A stretch of DNA of 64,000 bases. It comes from Mesorhizobium sp. GTDB lineage: Bacteria > Pseudomonadota > Alphaproteobacteria > Rhizobiales > Rhizobiaceae. Of the stretch, positions 51,812 to 60,763 are shown in pieces (within the stretch, counting starts at the first letter, position 1; the number at the start of each line of letters is the position of its first letter). The stretch spans positions 1 to 64,000 of the forward strand of contig SAQL01000007.1 of NCBI GenBank assembly GCA_004020645.1. Direction: 5' to 3'. The notes below the pieces were generated by a model. The model saw only the letters and a list, made by a program, of their open reading frames with translations, made no database searches and was not told the DNA's origin. Made by a program: the position numbers and the translations under genes.

Positions 51812-52963
51812 TCACCGCCCGCCGATGACCCCGATATAGTCCGACACCCAGCGATAGTAAGGCACGCACTGCTCCTGGGTGGCGCACTTCGACACCGGCG
51901 TCTTCCAGAACTTGATCTTTTCGAAATTGTCGTAGCCGTTGGTCTTGCAGCCTTCGTCGCCGAGCAATTCGTTGCCTTTGCAGGCAGCCGGCACCACCGG
52001 CAGCGAACCGAACCAGGCGGAGACATCGCCCTGCACTTTCGGGGACAGCGAGTGCTCCATCCACATATAGGCGCAGTTCGGGTGGGCTGCGTCGGCCGCC
52101 AGCATGGTGGTGTCGGCCCAGCCGGTGACGCCTTCCTGGGGAATGGTCGACGCGACCGGCTTCTTGGCAGCAACCAGCGTGTTGACCTGGTAGGGCCATG
52201 AACCGGAGGCGACGACGCCTTCGTTCTGGAAGTCATCGACCTGGATGGCAGCGTCATGCCAGTAGCGTCCGACCAGCGTGCGCTGGACGCGCAGCAGATC
52301 GAGGGCGGCCTTGTACTGGTCTTCGGTCAACTCGTAGGGATCCTTGATGCCGAGCTCCGGCTTGTGAAACATCAGATAGTTGGCCGCATCGGCGATGTGG
52401 ATCGGCCCGTCATAAGCCTGGACGCGGCCCTTGTTCGACTTGCCGTCAGGCAAGGTCATCTCCTCGAAGACGACGTTCCAGCTCTTCGGCGGTTCCTTGA
52501 ACACCTCCGTGTTGTACATCAGCACATTCGGCCCCCACTGGTAGGGTGCGCCGTAGTGGACGCCGCCAACCGTGAACCACGGCGCATTCTTCAGCCGGTC
52601 GTCGACCGTGTTCCAGCTCGGGATGAGATCGGTGTTGATCGGCTGGACCCGCTTGCCGGCGACGAGGCGCAGCGAAGCGTCGCCCGAGGCGGTAACGAGG
52701 TCGAAGCCGCCCTCGTTCATCAGCGCGACCATCTCGTCGGAGGTGTTGGCGGTCTTGATGTTGACTTTGCAGCCTGTGTTCTTCTCGAAAGACGTGACCC
52801 AATCGTAGTTCTTGTCGGTTTCGCCGCGTTCGATGTAACCGGGCCAGGCGACAATGTTGACCTGGCCTTCGCCCTTGCCGAGTTCCTTAACCTGGGCGAT
52901 CGCCTGGCCGGAGAAGGCCAGCGCGACCGTTAATGCAGTGCACGACTTCAGGAATGAGTTCAT
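51812..52963 (-). CDS. polyamine-type ABC importer binding protein (PotD/YdcS-like)
   Basis: 383 residues, ATG preceded by GGGAG 7 bp upstream. Signal peptide LKSCTALTVALAFSGQAIA, then the SBP family 1/PotD fold: GQVNIVAWPGYIERGETDKNYDWVT, FDLVTASGDASLRLVAGKRVQPINTDLIPSW, GAPYQWGPNVLMYN and the C-terminal WMEHSLSPKVQGDVSAWFGS. Cysteines near the end (ACKGNELLGDEGCK, CATQEQC) may form disulfides. First gene of the operon; ligand likely a polyamine. Equivalent to E. coli YdcS. Confidence 0.92.
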   Translation of the reverse strand: MNSFLKSCTALTVALAFSGQAIAQVKELGKGEGQVNIVAWPGYIERGETDKNYDWVTSFEKNTGCKVNIKTANTSDEMVALMNEGGFDLVTASGDASLRLVAGKRVQPINTDLIPSWNTVDDRLKNAPWFTVGGVHYGAPYQWGPNVLMYNTEVFKEPPKSWNVVFEEMTLPDGKSNKGRVQAYDGPIHIADAANYLMFHKPELGIKDPYELTEDQYKAALDLLRVQRTLVGRYWHDAAIQVDDFQNEGVVASGSWPYQVNTLVAAKKPVASTIPQEGVTGWADTTMLAADAAHPNCAYMWMEHSLSPKVQGDVSAWFGSLPVVPAACKGNELLGDEGCKTNGYDNFEKIKFWKTPVSKCATQEQCVPYYRWVSDYIGVIGGR

Positions 52964-53069
52964 CGTCGATCTCCCATCTGAGGGGCCGCACTCTCGTGGC
53001 GGCTTGGTCCCTGATTGTCAAAGTGCTGTGAAATTTCCGGTTTCGCAAATTCATTTAGTAGAAAGGCGA

Positions 53070-53086
53070 TATCGGTTTTTCCGATA
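53070..53086. promoter_or_regulatory. LysR-like operator before the importer operon
   Basis: TATCGG-TTTTT-CCGATA, a 6-bp inverted repeat with a 5-nt centre matching T-N11-A spacing. It lies 107 bp upstream of the binding-protein start and just after the stop of the LysR gene transcribed on the same strand, so the regulator probably binds it to control the importer. Confidence 0.5.
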
Positions 53087-53088
53087 GA

Positions 53089-54015
53089 CTAACGACCGAT
53101 CTTCTCCGGTCGCTGGCGGATCATGCGCTGCGACTGGGCAAGCCCGATGAAGTCGCGCGCGGCCTGCGGCAGGCCGGAGCCGCGCCGCCAGACCGTGCCG
53201 ACCTGGACAACCGGCAACGAGCCCGAAATATCGCGCGATTCGATGCGGTCGCCTTCCAGCGACCATGGTCGATAAACGAGGTCGGGCAGCAGCGCCACGC
53301 CGGCGCCGGTAGCGACGAGGCTGCGCACCGCTTCGACCGAGCGGGTGCGGAACGCGACATGCGGCTTGGCGCCGATCGCCGCCAGCAGTTTTCCGGTATT
53401 CTCTTCGATCTCGTCGACGGTCAGCATGATAAGCGGCTCCGAGGCGATGTCGCCAATACCGATGATGTCGGCGCCGGACAGCGGATGGCCAAGCGGCAAC
53501 CACAGCCGGTAGGCCGAGATTTCGAGAATTTCGGACTGCAGGGCGGTGCGGTCGCGCAGGTTCGAGGTGACCATGACGGCGATGTCGAGCTTGCCGCCGA
53601 TCAGCAGATGTTCGAGGTAATCGCCATTGTCCTCGATGGCCGAGATCTCGACGCCCGGATAGGCGCGGCGATAGCGGGAGAGAAGGTCGGACAGCACATA
53701 TCCGGCGACCAGCGAGGTAACACCGAGCTGCAGCCGGCCGCCAGCCGCCGCATGCTCGCCGAAGAAGGCGCGGCGCGCATCGGAAACGTCGGCAAGGATC
53801 TTTGTCGCGTGGCGCAGGAACTGGTGGCCCTTGTGGGTGATGTTGAGGCCGCGCGGATGGCGCTCGAACAGTTCGACGCCGAGATCATGCTCGAGTTCCT
53901 TGATCGCCTCGGTGACCGACGATTGCGAGATCGACAGGTTTTGGGCGGCGCCAGACACGGTTCCTTGCTCGGCGACGGCGATGAAGAACTGCAATTGGCG
54001 GATGGTGAAGGCCAT
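53089..54015 (-). CDS. LysR-family regulator, likely of the polyamine importer
   Basis: 308 residues from the ATG at 54015; the longer frame to 54201 is not conserved-looking. Winged helix FTIRQLQFFIAVAEQGTVSGAAQNLSISQSSVTEAIKELEHDLGVELFER followed by an effector domain with LGVTSLVAGYVLSDLLSRYRRAYPGVEI. Same strand and immediately upstream of the importer operon (126 bp), with a palindrome in the gap. The Rrf2 gene is divergent upstream. Confidence 0.9.
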   Translation of the reverse strand: MAFTIRQLQFFIAVAEQGTVSGAAQNLSISQSSVTEAIKELEHDLGVELFERHPRGLNITHKGHQFLRHATKILADVSDARRAFFGEHAAAGGRLQLGVTSLVAGYVLSDLLSRYRRAYPGVEISAIEDNGDYLEHLLIGGKLDIAVMVTSNLRDRTALQSEILEISAYRLWLPLGHPLSGADIIGIGDIASEPLIMLTVDEIEENTGKLLAAIGAKPHVAFRTRSVEAVRSLVATGAGVALLPDLVYRPWSLEGDRIESRDISGSLPVVQVGTVWRRGSGLPQAARDFIGLAQSQRMIRQRPEKIGR

Positions 54016-54086
54016 GGCCAGACTAAACACCGCGGATGCAGCGCTGGGAAGTGGGCGACCAACGAACACTTGACGGCCGCAACACT

Positions 54087-54105
54087 TGTAACTAAGTGAG
54101 TTACA
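54087..54105. promoter_or_regulatory. palindrome at the rrf2-like start
   Basis: TGTAACT-AAGTG-AGTTACA, 7-bp arms with a 5-nt centre, ending on the first base of the ATG at 54105. A second overlapping repeat CACTT / AAGTG (54083-54098) lies alongside. Ideal position for autorepression by the encoded regulator. Confidence 0.6.
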
Positions 54106-54554
54106 TGAAGCGAAACAGCAGACTCTCTTCGACCCTGCACATTCTGGTCCACATGGCCGAGGCGCAGGAGCACGCGATGACCTCCGAGCAGCTCGCCACA
54201 TTCATCCACACGAACCCGGTCGTCGTCCGCCGGACCATCGCCGGCTTGCGCGACGCTGGCATCGTCACCTCGTCCCGCGGACATGGCGGGGGCTGGCAGC
54301 TTGGCCGTGCCCCCGAGGAAATTTCGCTGGCCGAGATCAGCGCCGCGCTCGGCGAAACGCTGCTGCCGTTCAGCACCGAGCCGGAAAGCCCCGGCTGCCT
54401 TGTCGAACAAGCGGTGATAGCCGCGCTCGACGACTTTCGCGTCGAGGCCGAGAGGCTGCTGGCGGAAAGACTCAGCCGCATCACGCTTGCCGATCTCGCC
54501 GCCGATTTCCACCGCCGTTACGAGTTGATTGGAGTGACCAGCCATGCAGTATGA
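54105..54554 (+). CDS. Rrf2-family transcriptional repressor
   Basis: 149 residues from the ATG at 54105 (a GTG at 54096 would add 3). Winged-helix Rrf2 pattern: MKRNSRLSSTLHILVHMAE, AMTSEQLATFIHTNPVVVRRTIAGLRDAGIVTSSRGHGGGWQL. Only one cysteine (ESPGCLVEQ) is present, so it lacks the three-cysteine Fe-S site of IscR/NsrR and probably senses thiol redox or another signal. Its end overlaps the flavoprotein gene by 11 bp, making it the likely regulator of that gene. Confidence 0.9.
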   Translation: MKRNSRLSSTLHILVHMAEAQEHAMTSEQLATFIHTNPVVVRRTIAGLRDAGIVTSSRGHGGGWQLGRAPEEISLAEISAALGETLLPFSTEPESPGCLVEQAVIAALDDFRVEAERLLAERLSRITLADLAADFHRRYELIGVTSHAV

Positions 54555-55440
54555 TCTGATTGTCGTGGGCGGCAGCTTTGCCGGCCTGTCTGCCGCCATC
54601 CAGGCGGCACGGGCCCGGCGCAACGTCCTGGTGATCGACGCAGGCCAGCCGCGCAATCGTTTTGCCGAGCATTCGCACGGGTTCCTGGGACAGGACGGGC
54701 GCGCGCCCGGCGCAATCCTGGACGACGCAAGACGGCAGCTGCTGGCCTATCCGACAGCCAAGGTCCTCGCCGGATTGGCCGACAAGGCCGCTGCGGCTGG
54801 TTCCGGCTTCGAGATCACGACGGATCGCGGCGAGACATTCGGCGCGGCGCGGCTGGTTCTTGCCACTGGCGTGCGCGATATCCTGCCGGATGTTCCCGGG
54901 CTTACCGAGCATTGGGGAAAGAGCGTGCTGCATTGTCCTTATTGCCATGGTTACGAGGTGGCCGGCGGTCCGCTTGGCGTGCTGGCAACCGGCCCAATGG
55001 CCGTGCATCAGGCGCAATTGATCGCTGATTGGGGTGACGTCACGCTGTTCGCCAACGGCATGTTCGAGCCTGACGCGGAACAGATGCTTGCGCTGGAAAG
55101 GCGGAACGTGCGGTTCGAGCCGGCCGGCGTGGCAGAACTGGAAAAAGATGGTTCAGACGGGCTGATCGTCAGCCTCGAAGATGGCCGCAAAGCCGGCGTC
55201 AGGGCGCTGTTCACCGCACCGCGCAACACCATGGCCAGTCCACTGGCCGAACAGCTTGGCTGCACCTTCACAGAGGGCTTCCTCGGCCCGGTGATTACCG
55301 TCGACGACCGGCAGCAGACGACCGTGAAGGGCGTCTATGCCGCGGGAGATGCGGCACGATCGATGCATAACATCGCCTTCGCCGTATCAGGTGGCGCCTT
55401 CGCGGGCGTATGCGCCCACCAATCGCTGGTCTTCGATTAG
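54544..55440 (+). CDS. thioredoxin-reductase-like FAD/NAD(P) oxidoreductase
   Basis: 298 residues. N-terminal FAD-binding VVGGSFAGLSAAIQAARARRNVLVID, the redox pair CPYCHGYE (C-x-x-C as in thioredoxin reductases), an NAD(P)-binding region with a weak VLATGPMAVHQAQ in place of the usual GxGxxA, and the C-terminal VYAAGDAARSM FAD motif. The missing glycine pattern suggests altered or no NADPH binding. Coupled to the Rrf2-type gene and probably a stress- or redox-linked enzyme. Its stop overlaps the deoR-like stop on the other strand by 3 bp. Confidence 0.88.
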   Translation: MQYDLIVVGGSFAGLSAAIQAARARRNVLVIDAGQPRNRFAEHSHGFLGQDGRAPGAILDDARRQLLAYPTAKVLAGLADKAAAAGSGFEITTDRGETFGAARLVLATGVRDILPDVPGLTEHWGKSVLHCPYCHGYEVAGGPLGVLATGPMAVHQAQLIADWGDVTLFANGMFEPDAEQMLALERRNVRFEPAGVAELEKDGSDGLIVSLEDGRKAGVRALFTAPRNTMASPLAEQLGCTFTEGFLGPVITVDDRQQTTVKGVYAAGDAARSMHNIAFAVSGGAFAGVCAHQSLVFD

Positions 55441-56210
55441 ATCGCGCTTTCGTCGCCGACAATGCTGAGCCGCGCGCCCGCTTGTCCAAGGGCCGCGGCG
55501 ATGTCACGCGGCGGCAGATGATCGGTGGCCAGTTCGGAAAAACCGTCGAAGCCGCAGACCTGGACCAGACCCTGGCGGCCGAACTTCGTGTGGTCGGTGA
55601 TGACGAGCGAGCGCTGGCCGCGCGACAGCACCATGCGGGCGAATTCCGCCTCTTCCAGATCATAATCCATGACGCCCGTGACGGCATCGACCGCGCCGAT
55701 GGAGATCACCGCATGGCTGACGGAAAACCGGCTGACGAATTCAATGGCCGAGACGCCGAAGGCGGCCCCCGAATCGCTGCGCAATTCGCCGCCGGCCATG
55801 TAGACCTTGTTGCCGTTGACGGTGGCCAACGTGCGGGCGATATCGGAGGAGTTGGTGACCACCGTCAGCCGCCGGTGGCCTAGCAGCTCGCGGGCCAGGA
55901 AAGAGGTGGTGGTGCCGGTGTCGAGCATGATCGATTCGCCGTCGCGGACGGTCGCGGCAACCATGCGGGCAATGGCACGCTTGGCATCGGCATTTTCGCG
56001 CATGCGCCGCTCGAACGGCGCCTCGCCGGCCATCGACGGCAGGCCGACGGCGCCATGCATCTTCAAGATCGAACCGTCACTGGTCAGCGGCTTGACGTCG
56101 CGGCGCACGGTCTCCAGCGAGACGCCCAGCCGGTCGGCCAGGCTGGCGATGGTGACGGTGCCCTCCTCATGAAGGAGACGCAGGATTTCGCCATGCCGCT
56201 TCGAGTGCAT
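55437..56210 (-). CDS. DeoR-family transcriptional regulator
   Basis: 257 residues from the ATG at 56210 (a GTG at 56219 is possible). HTH_DeoR: HGEILRLLHEEGTVTIASLADRLGVSLETVRRDVKPLTSDGSILKMHGAV, then a sugar-binding-like DeoRC domain with TTTSFLARELLGHRRLTVVTNS and ITDHTKFGRQGLVQV. Such regulators sense phosphorylated sugars or alcohols. Divergent from the kinase/FAD-GcvT genes, which it probably controls; its ligand could be the phosphorylated product of the kinase. Confidence 0.92.
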   Translation of the reverse strand: MHSKRHGEILRLLHEEGTVTIASLADRLGVSLETVRRDVKPLTSDGSILKMHGAVGLPSMAGEAPFERRMRENADAKRAIARMVAATVRDGESIMLDTGTTTSFLARELLGHRRLTVVTNSSDIARTLATVNGNKVYMAGGELRSDSGAAFGVSAIEFVSRFSVSHAVISIGAVDAVTGVMDYDLEEAEFARMVLSRGQRSLVITDHTKFGRQGLVQVCGFDGFSELATDHLPPRDIAAALGQAGARLSIVGDESAI

Positions 56211-56282
56211 CGGTCTCACCCAATCGGTTTGTTGCGCTACTGACCGCTTCTAAGGCAAATCGGCCACAGCTTACAAGAAATC

Positions 56283-56310
56283 CTTGTGGTTTCGGGCAAA
56301 AAGCCACAAG
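56283..56310. promoter_or_regulatory. candidate DeoR operator
   Basis: CTTGTGGTTT at 56283-56292 and AAGCCACAAG at 56301-56310 form a 9 of 10 bp inverted repeat with an 8-nt centre. It lies 73 bp upstream of the deoR-like start in the 411-bp divergent gap. Confidence 0.45.
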
Positions 56311-56504
56311 TTTTCGTTGACAAGCCAGATCACATGGCGTGACACTGGCTTGGTGACAGGCTCGGAACTGCCACGGGAGAACGATGGCAGAGCCGCACCA
56401 AGATTCGCCTGCCCGAACGGCTGGAAAGTCGTCTGGCGCAAGGGAGAAGGTTTTTTTCGAATCCGCGGGGGCGGATGCCGGAGTCGAAGAACCCGGCACA
56501 GGGG

Positions 56505-56553
56505 CTCGTCGGTGCGGTGCGGGATACCGATCCCGGGATCCCGCACCGACGAG
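56505..56553. repeat. imperfect hairpin in the divergent gap
   Basis: CTCGTCGGTGCGGTGCGGGAT (56505-56525) pairs with ATCCCGCACCGACGAG (56538-56553) if four bases bulge out. It lies about 70 bp before the kinase start and could be a 5'-UTR hairpin. The rest of 56211-56621 shows no gene. Confidence 0.5.
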
Positions 56554-56621
56554 AACTTCGCATTTCGCCCTCCTGCCGGCCGCCAGCTTTGTGTCCCCCG
56601 TGGCGCCTTGAACCCCGCGCA

Positions 56622-57521
56622 ATGAGAGATGGACCCGTGACCGCCGAGGACCGCATCCGCGTTCTGCCCTGCTGGACTGGCAGCATCGAGATCGCGCCGC
56701 TGCCAGGCGGCCTAAGCAACGCCAACTATCTGGTCAAGGACGCGGTCGGACGGCATGTCGTCCGCTTCGGCCAGGACTTTCCGTTCCACCACGTCTTTCG
56801 CGAGCGCGAGGTGATGACCGCGCGCGCGGCCCATGCCGCCGGCTTCGCGCCGGCTGTCCGCTATTCCGAGCCCGGCATCCTGGTGACGGAGTTTCTCGGC
56901 GCCAAGACTTTTGTCGCCGAGGACGTACGCGCCAATATCGGCCGCGTTGCCGCCCTGATGCGCGGCTTCCATCGGGAGATGCCCAATCATGTCTCCGGCG
57001 CCGGCTTCATGTTCTGGGTATTCCATGTCATCCGCGACTATGCGCGCACGCTGGAGGAAGCCGGCAGCCGCATGCGAAGCGAGCTGCCGCGGCTGCTGAC
57101 ACTTGCGGACGAGCTCGAACGGGCGCAGAAACTGCTGCCGATCGTCTTCGGTCACAACGACCTTTTGCCGGCTAATATCCTCGACGACGGCCATAGGCTG
57201 TGGCTGATCGATTTTGAGTATGCCGGCTTCAACACGGCGATGTTCGACCTTGCTGGCGTCGCCTCGAACGCCAGCATGAACGACGAGGAGTCATTCGCCT
57301 TCCTGACCGCCTATTTCATGAAGGAGCCGGACGAGGCGATCCGCCGCTCGCATGCGGCCATGCAATGCGCATCGCTGCTGCGCGAGGCGATGTGGAGCAT
57401 GGTTTCCGAACTTTATCTCGACGCGCCCGGCATCGACTACGTCGCCTATACCGACGAAAACCTGATGCGGCTCGATGCCGCGCTGGAAAACTACAGAACG
57501 AAATACGGACAGAGATCATGA
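56622..57521 (+). CDS. choline-kinase-like phosphotransferase
   Basis: 299 residues from the ATG at 56622; a GTG at 56637 may be the true start (GAGAG 8 bp before). Choline/ethanolamine kinase and APH fold: LPGGLSNANYLVKDAVGRHVVRF, catalytic loop GHNDLLPANIL and metal-binding LIDFEYAGFNTAMFDLAG. Overlaps the FAD-GcvT gene (ATGA). Likely phosphorylates an amino alcohol or related compound in the same pathway. Confidence 0.9.
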   Translation: MRDGPVTAEDRIRVLPCWTGSIEIAPLPGGLSNANYLVKDAVGRHVVRFGQDFPFHHVFREREVMTARAAHAAGFAPAVRYSEPGILVTEFLGAKTFVAEDVRANIGRVAALMRGFHREMPNHVSGAGFMFWVFHVIRDYARTLEEAGSRMRSELPRLLTLADELERAQKLLPIVFGHNDLLPANILDDGHRLWLIDFEYAGFNTAMFDLAGVASNASMNDEESFAFLTAYFMKEPDEAIRRSHAAMQCASLLREAMWSMVSELYLDAPGIDYVAYTDENLMRLDAALENYRTKYGQRS

Positions 57522-59971
57522 CATTGCCCGCCCACGCCGAGATCGTCGTCATCGGTGGCGGCATCATCGGCTGTTCGACGGCCTATCATCTGGCGCGTGA
57601 CCACAAGGCCGAAGTCGTACTTTTGGAACAGGGCAAGCTGACTTCGGGCTCCACCTGGCATGCGGCGGGGCTGGTCGGGCAGTTGCGCTCGTCGGCCTCT
57701 ATCACCCGCGTGCTCAAATATTCGGTCGATCTCTACAAGGGGCTGGAAGCCGAAACCGGGCTGGCCACCGGCTGGAAGATGACCGGATGCCTCAGGCTCG
57801 CCACCAATGCCGACCGCTGGATCGAGTACAAGAGGCTGGCGACGACGGCGAAAAGCTTCGGCATGGATATGCAGTTGCTGTCATCGGCCGAGGTCAAGAC
57901 AATGTGGCCGCTGCTGGAAACCGGCGATCTCGTCGGTGCAAGTTGGCTGCCGACCGACGGCCAGGCAAGCCCTTCCGACATCACGCAGTCGCTGGCCAAA
58001 GGCGCGCGCATGTATGGCGCCAGGCTGTTCGAGGATATCCGCGTCACCGGCTTCGACATGCAGGATGGCCGCATCACCGCGGTAAAGACCAACAAGGGCG
58101 ATATCGCCTGCGACAAGGTGGTGAACTGTGCCGGGCAATGGGCGCGCCAGGTGGGTACGCTAGCCGGCATCGATGTGCCGCTGCAGCCGGTCAAGCACCA
58201 GTACATCATCACCGAAAGAATAGACGGGTTGGCGACCGATGCGCCGACGATCCGCGACCCCGACCGCCGTATCTATTTCAAGGAGGAGGTTGGCGGGCTG
58301 GTGATGGGCGGCTATGAGCCGAACCCGCAAGCCTGGACGACCGATCTTCCCGGCGGTGATGTCCCTGATGACTGGGAGTTCCGGCTGTTCGACGACGATT
58401 ACGATCATTTCGAGCAGCATATGAACCAGGCGATCGCGCGGGTTCCGGCGCTCGAAACCATCGGCGTCAAGCAGATGATCAACGGGCCGGAGAGTTTCAC
58501 GCCGGACGGCAATTTCATTCTCGGCGTGGCACCCGAATGCGCCAACATGTTCGTCGGCGCCGGCTTCAACGCCTTCGGCATCGCGGCGGGCGGCGGTGCC
58601 GGCTGGGTTCTGGCGCAATGGGTGGTCGACGGCGAGGCGCCGCTCGATCTGTGGGTGGTCGATATCAGGCGCTTCTCCGACCTGCATCGCGACCGGCAAT
58701 GGGTCCGCGACCGCACGCTGGAAGCCTATGGCAAGCACTATACGATCGGCTTCCCGCATGAGGAGTATGTCACGGGTCGGCCACGGATTGTGTCGCCGCT
58801 CTACGAACGGCTGCAAAAGCATCGCGCCGTGTTCGGCTCCAAACTCGGTTGGGAGCGGCCGAACTGGTTCGCACCCGAAGGCGTCGAGCCGAAGGACATC
58901 TATTCGATGGGCCGGCAGAACTGGTTTTCGCCGGTGGGCGACGAGCACCGGCACGTGCGCGAGCACGTCGGCATCTTCGACCAGTCGTCCTTCGCCAAAT
59001 ACGAAATGACCGGTGCGGATGCACTGAAGGCGCTCGACTGGATCTGCGCCAACGACGCCGCCAAGCCGGTCGGCCGGCTGACCTACACGCAGCTTCTCAA
59101 CACGCGCGGCGGCATCGAGGCCGACCTGACCGTGGCTCGGCTCGGCGAAGAACGATTCTACGTCGTCACCGGCACCGGTTTTAGGACGCATGACTTCTCG
59201 TGGATCGGCGACCATGTCGGCAACCAGCTCGACGTGACGCTCACCGATGTCACCGAAGATTTCGGCACGCTGTCGCTGATGGGGCCGCGCGCCCGCGACG
59301 TGCTTGCTGCGGTGACCGATGCGGACGTGTCGAACACCGCTTTCCCGTTCGGACACGTGCGGGAAATCTCCATCGCCGGCCACACAGTTCGGGCGCTGCG
59401 CGTCACCTATGTCGGCGAGCTCGGCTGGGAGCTGCATGTGCCGATCGCGGCGACGGGCGAAATCTTCGACGCGCTGATGGCGGCGGGCGAGGAGCACGGC
59501 ATTCGCCCGGTCGGCTACCGGGCGCTGGAATCGCTGCGGCTGGAAAAAGGCTACCGCGCCTGGGGCTCCGACATCACGCCCAACGACACGCCGCAGGAGG
59601 CCGGCCTCGGCTGGGCGGTGAAGCTTCGCAAGAATACCGATTTTCTCGGGCGGCGGGCGCTTGAAGAGATCAGCGGCGCCGCGCTGAAAAAACGCTTTGC
59701 CGGCTTCACGGTCGAAGATTGCGAGATCGTGCTGCTCGGGCGCGAAACGATCCTTCGCAATAACGAGCCGGTCGGCTACCTGACCAGCGGCGGATATGGC
59801 TACACGGTCGGCAAGAACATCGGCTACGGTTATGTGCGCAACGCCGATGGCGTCAGCGACGATTTCCTCACCTCCGGCGACTACGAGCTTGTGGTGGCGA
59901 TGGAACGGACGCCGGCAAAAATCCATCTCGAGCCGCTTTACGATCCGGCGGGGGCAAGAATCAGAGCCTAG
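57518..59971 (+). CDS. dimethylglycine/sarcosine dehydrogenase-like FAD-GcvT protein
   Basis: 817 residues, coupled to the kinase gene. N-terminal FAD oxidoreductase (GGGIIGCSTAYHLARDH at about 12-28; the GSTWHAAGLVGQLR segment holds the His that carries covalent FAD in dimethylglycine dehydrogenases), an FAD_oxidored-type middle, and a C-terminal GcvT folate domain (about 450-810, GVFDQSSFAKYEMTG-like HVGIFDQSSFAKYE, GELGWELHVP, AWGSDITPNDTPQEAGLGW). Oxidatively demethylates an N-methyl compound and moves the one-carbon unit to tetrahydrofolate. Exact substrate is unknown. Confidence 0.92.
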   Translation: MTLPAHAEIVVIGGGIIGCSTAYHLARDHKAEVVLLEQGKLTSGSTWHAAGLVGQLRSSASITRVLKYSVDLYKGLEAETGLATGWKMTGCLRLATNADRWIEYKRLATTAKSFGMDMQLLSSAEVKTMWPLLETGDLVGASWLPTDGQASPSDITQSLAKGARMYGARLFEDIRVTGFDMQDGRITAVKTNKGDIACDKVVNCAGQWARQVGTLAGIDVPLQPVKHQYIITERIDGLATDAPTIRDPDRRIYFKEEVGGLVMGGYEPNPQAWTTDLPGGDVPDDWEFRLFDDDYDHFEQHMNQAIARVPALETIGVKQMINGPESFTPDGNFILGVAPECANMFVGAGFNAFGIAAGGGAGWVLAQWVVDGEAPLDLWVVDIRRFSDLHRDRQWVRDRTLEAYGKHYTIGFPHEEYVTGRPRIVSPLYERLQKHRAVFGSKLGWERPNWFAPEGVEPKDIYSMGRQNWFSPVGDEHRHVREHVGIFDQSSFAKYEMTGADALKALDWICANDAAKPVGRLTYTQLLNTRGGIEADLTVARLGEERFYVVTGTGFRTHDFSWIGDHVGNQLDVTLTDVTEDFGTLSLMGPRARDVLAAVTDADVSNTAFPFGHVREISIAGHTVRALRVTYVGELGWELHVPIAATGEIFDALMAAGEEHGIRPVGYRALESLRLEKGYRAWGSDITPNDTPQEAGLGWAVKLRKNTDFLGRRALEEISGAALKKRFAGFTVEDCEIVLLGRETILRNNEPVGYLTSGGYGYTVGKNIGYGYVRNADGVSDDFLTSGDYELVVAMERTPAKIHLEPLYDPAGARIRA

Positions 59972-59972
59972 A

Positions 59973-60605
59973 TCAGCTCACGCGCAGAACGAGGCCGCGG
60001 CTGGGCACGGTGTCCGCCTCGCCCGGCATGGAGACATAGGGCGACGTTTCCTCGGCGCGCGTAACGACGCCCTTCGCCTCGAGGTCGGCGATCCGTGCGG
60101 AAAAGCCGGCGTCCCATAGAGTGTTCTTGACCGTCAGCACGATTATCCCGCCCGGCCGGCAGATGCGGATCAGTTCGTCCAGCCCCTCGGCGCCGACATG
60201 GCCCGAGGTGAAGACGCCGGCCGATATGATGCCGGCATAGGCATCATCCGCGAAAGGCAGCGGGCCTCCGAGCGCCAGGCAGTGAAGCGCCGAATAGACG
60301 CCCTTGCGCTCCGCTTTGGCCAGCATGCCCGCCGAGATGTCGAGTGCCTCGACCTGCGGATAGCCCGCGATCTTCAGCCACTCGCCGATGAGCCCGGTGC
60401 CGGCACCGGCATCGAGGAGCGGTGCCGCGCCGCGCGGCAAGTGGCGGGCAAGCAGGGCGAGGCAGATGGTCGGATGGCGATAACCGGCCGCCGACATGTC
60501 GGCGTCGTAGGTGTCGGACCAGCGGTCGTAGAGCGCCGCCACTTCTTCAGGCCGCTTCGCTGCATAGGCCGCGGCGAGCGCGCCTTCATTTTTCCTGTCC
60601 GCCAT
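59973..60605 (-). CDS. class I SAM-dependent methyltransferase
   Basis: 210 residues from the ATG at 60605 (AGGA 5 bp upstream). VAALYDRWSDTYDADM lead-in, SAM motif LLDAGAGTGLIGEWL, VEALDISAGMLAKA and LDELIRICRPGGIIVLTV. Resembles the WBSCR27-like group of small-molecule methyltransferases. Its stop is 1 bp from the FAD-GcvT stop (convergent) and its 5' side faces the second kinase gene. Confidence 0.85.
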   Translation of the reverse strand: MADRKNEGALAAAYAAKRPEEVAALYDRWSDTYDADMSAAGYRHPTICLALLARHLPRGAAPLLDAGAGTGLIGEWLKIAGYPQVEALDISAGMLAKAERKGVYSALHCLALGGPLPFADDAYAGIISAGVFTSGHVGAEGLDELIRICRPGGIIVLTVKNTLWDAGFSARIADLEAKGVVTRAEETSPYVSMPGEADTVPSRGLVLRVS

Positions 60606-60763
60606 CGCAGTCCTGTCCGCAAAATCAAAGTGCAGCAGCGTCCTTCCGCGTCCGACAGGACCGCGCGGCGCTGGAGTGAATCGCATACCGCCGATGATAG
60701 CCAAACGGCGAAATTTGTGGAACCGTCGTGGCCACAAATAAAGACGCAAAGAGGGCGGAAGCG

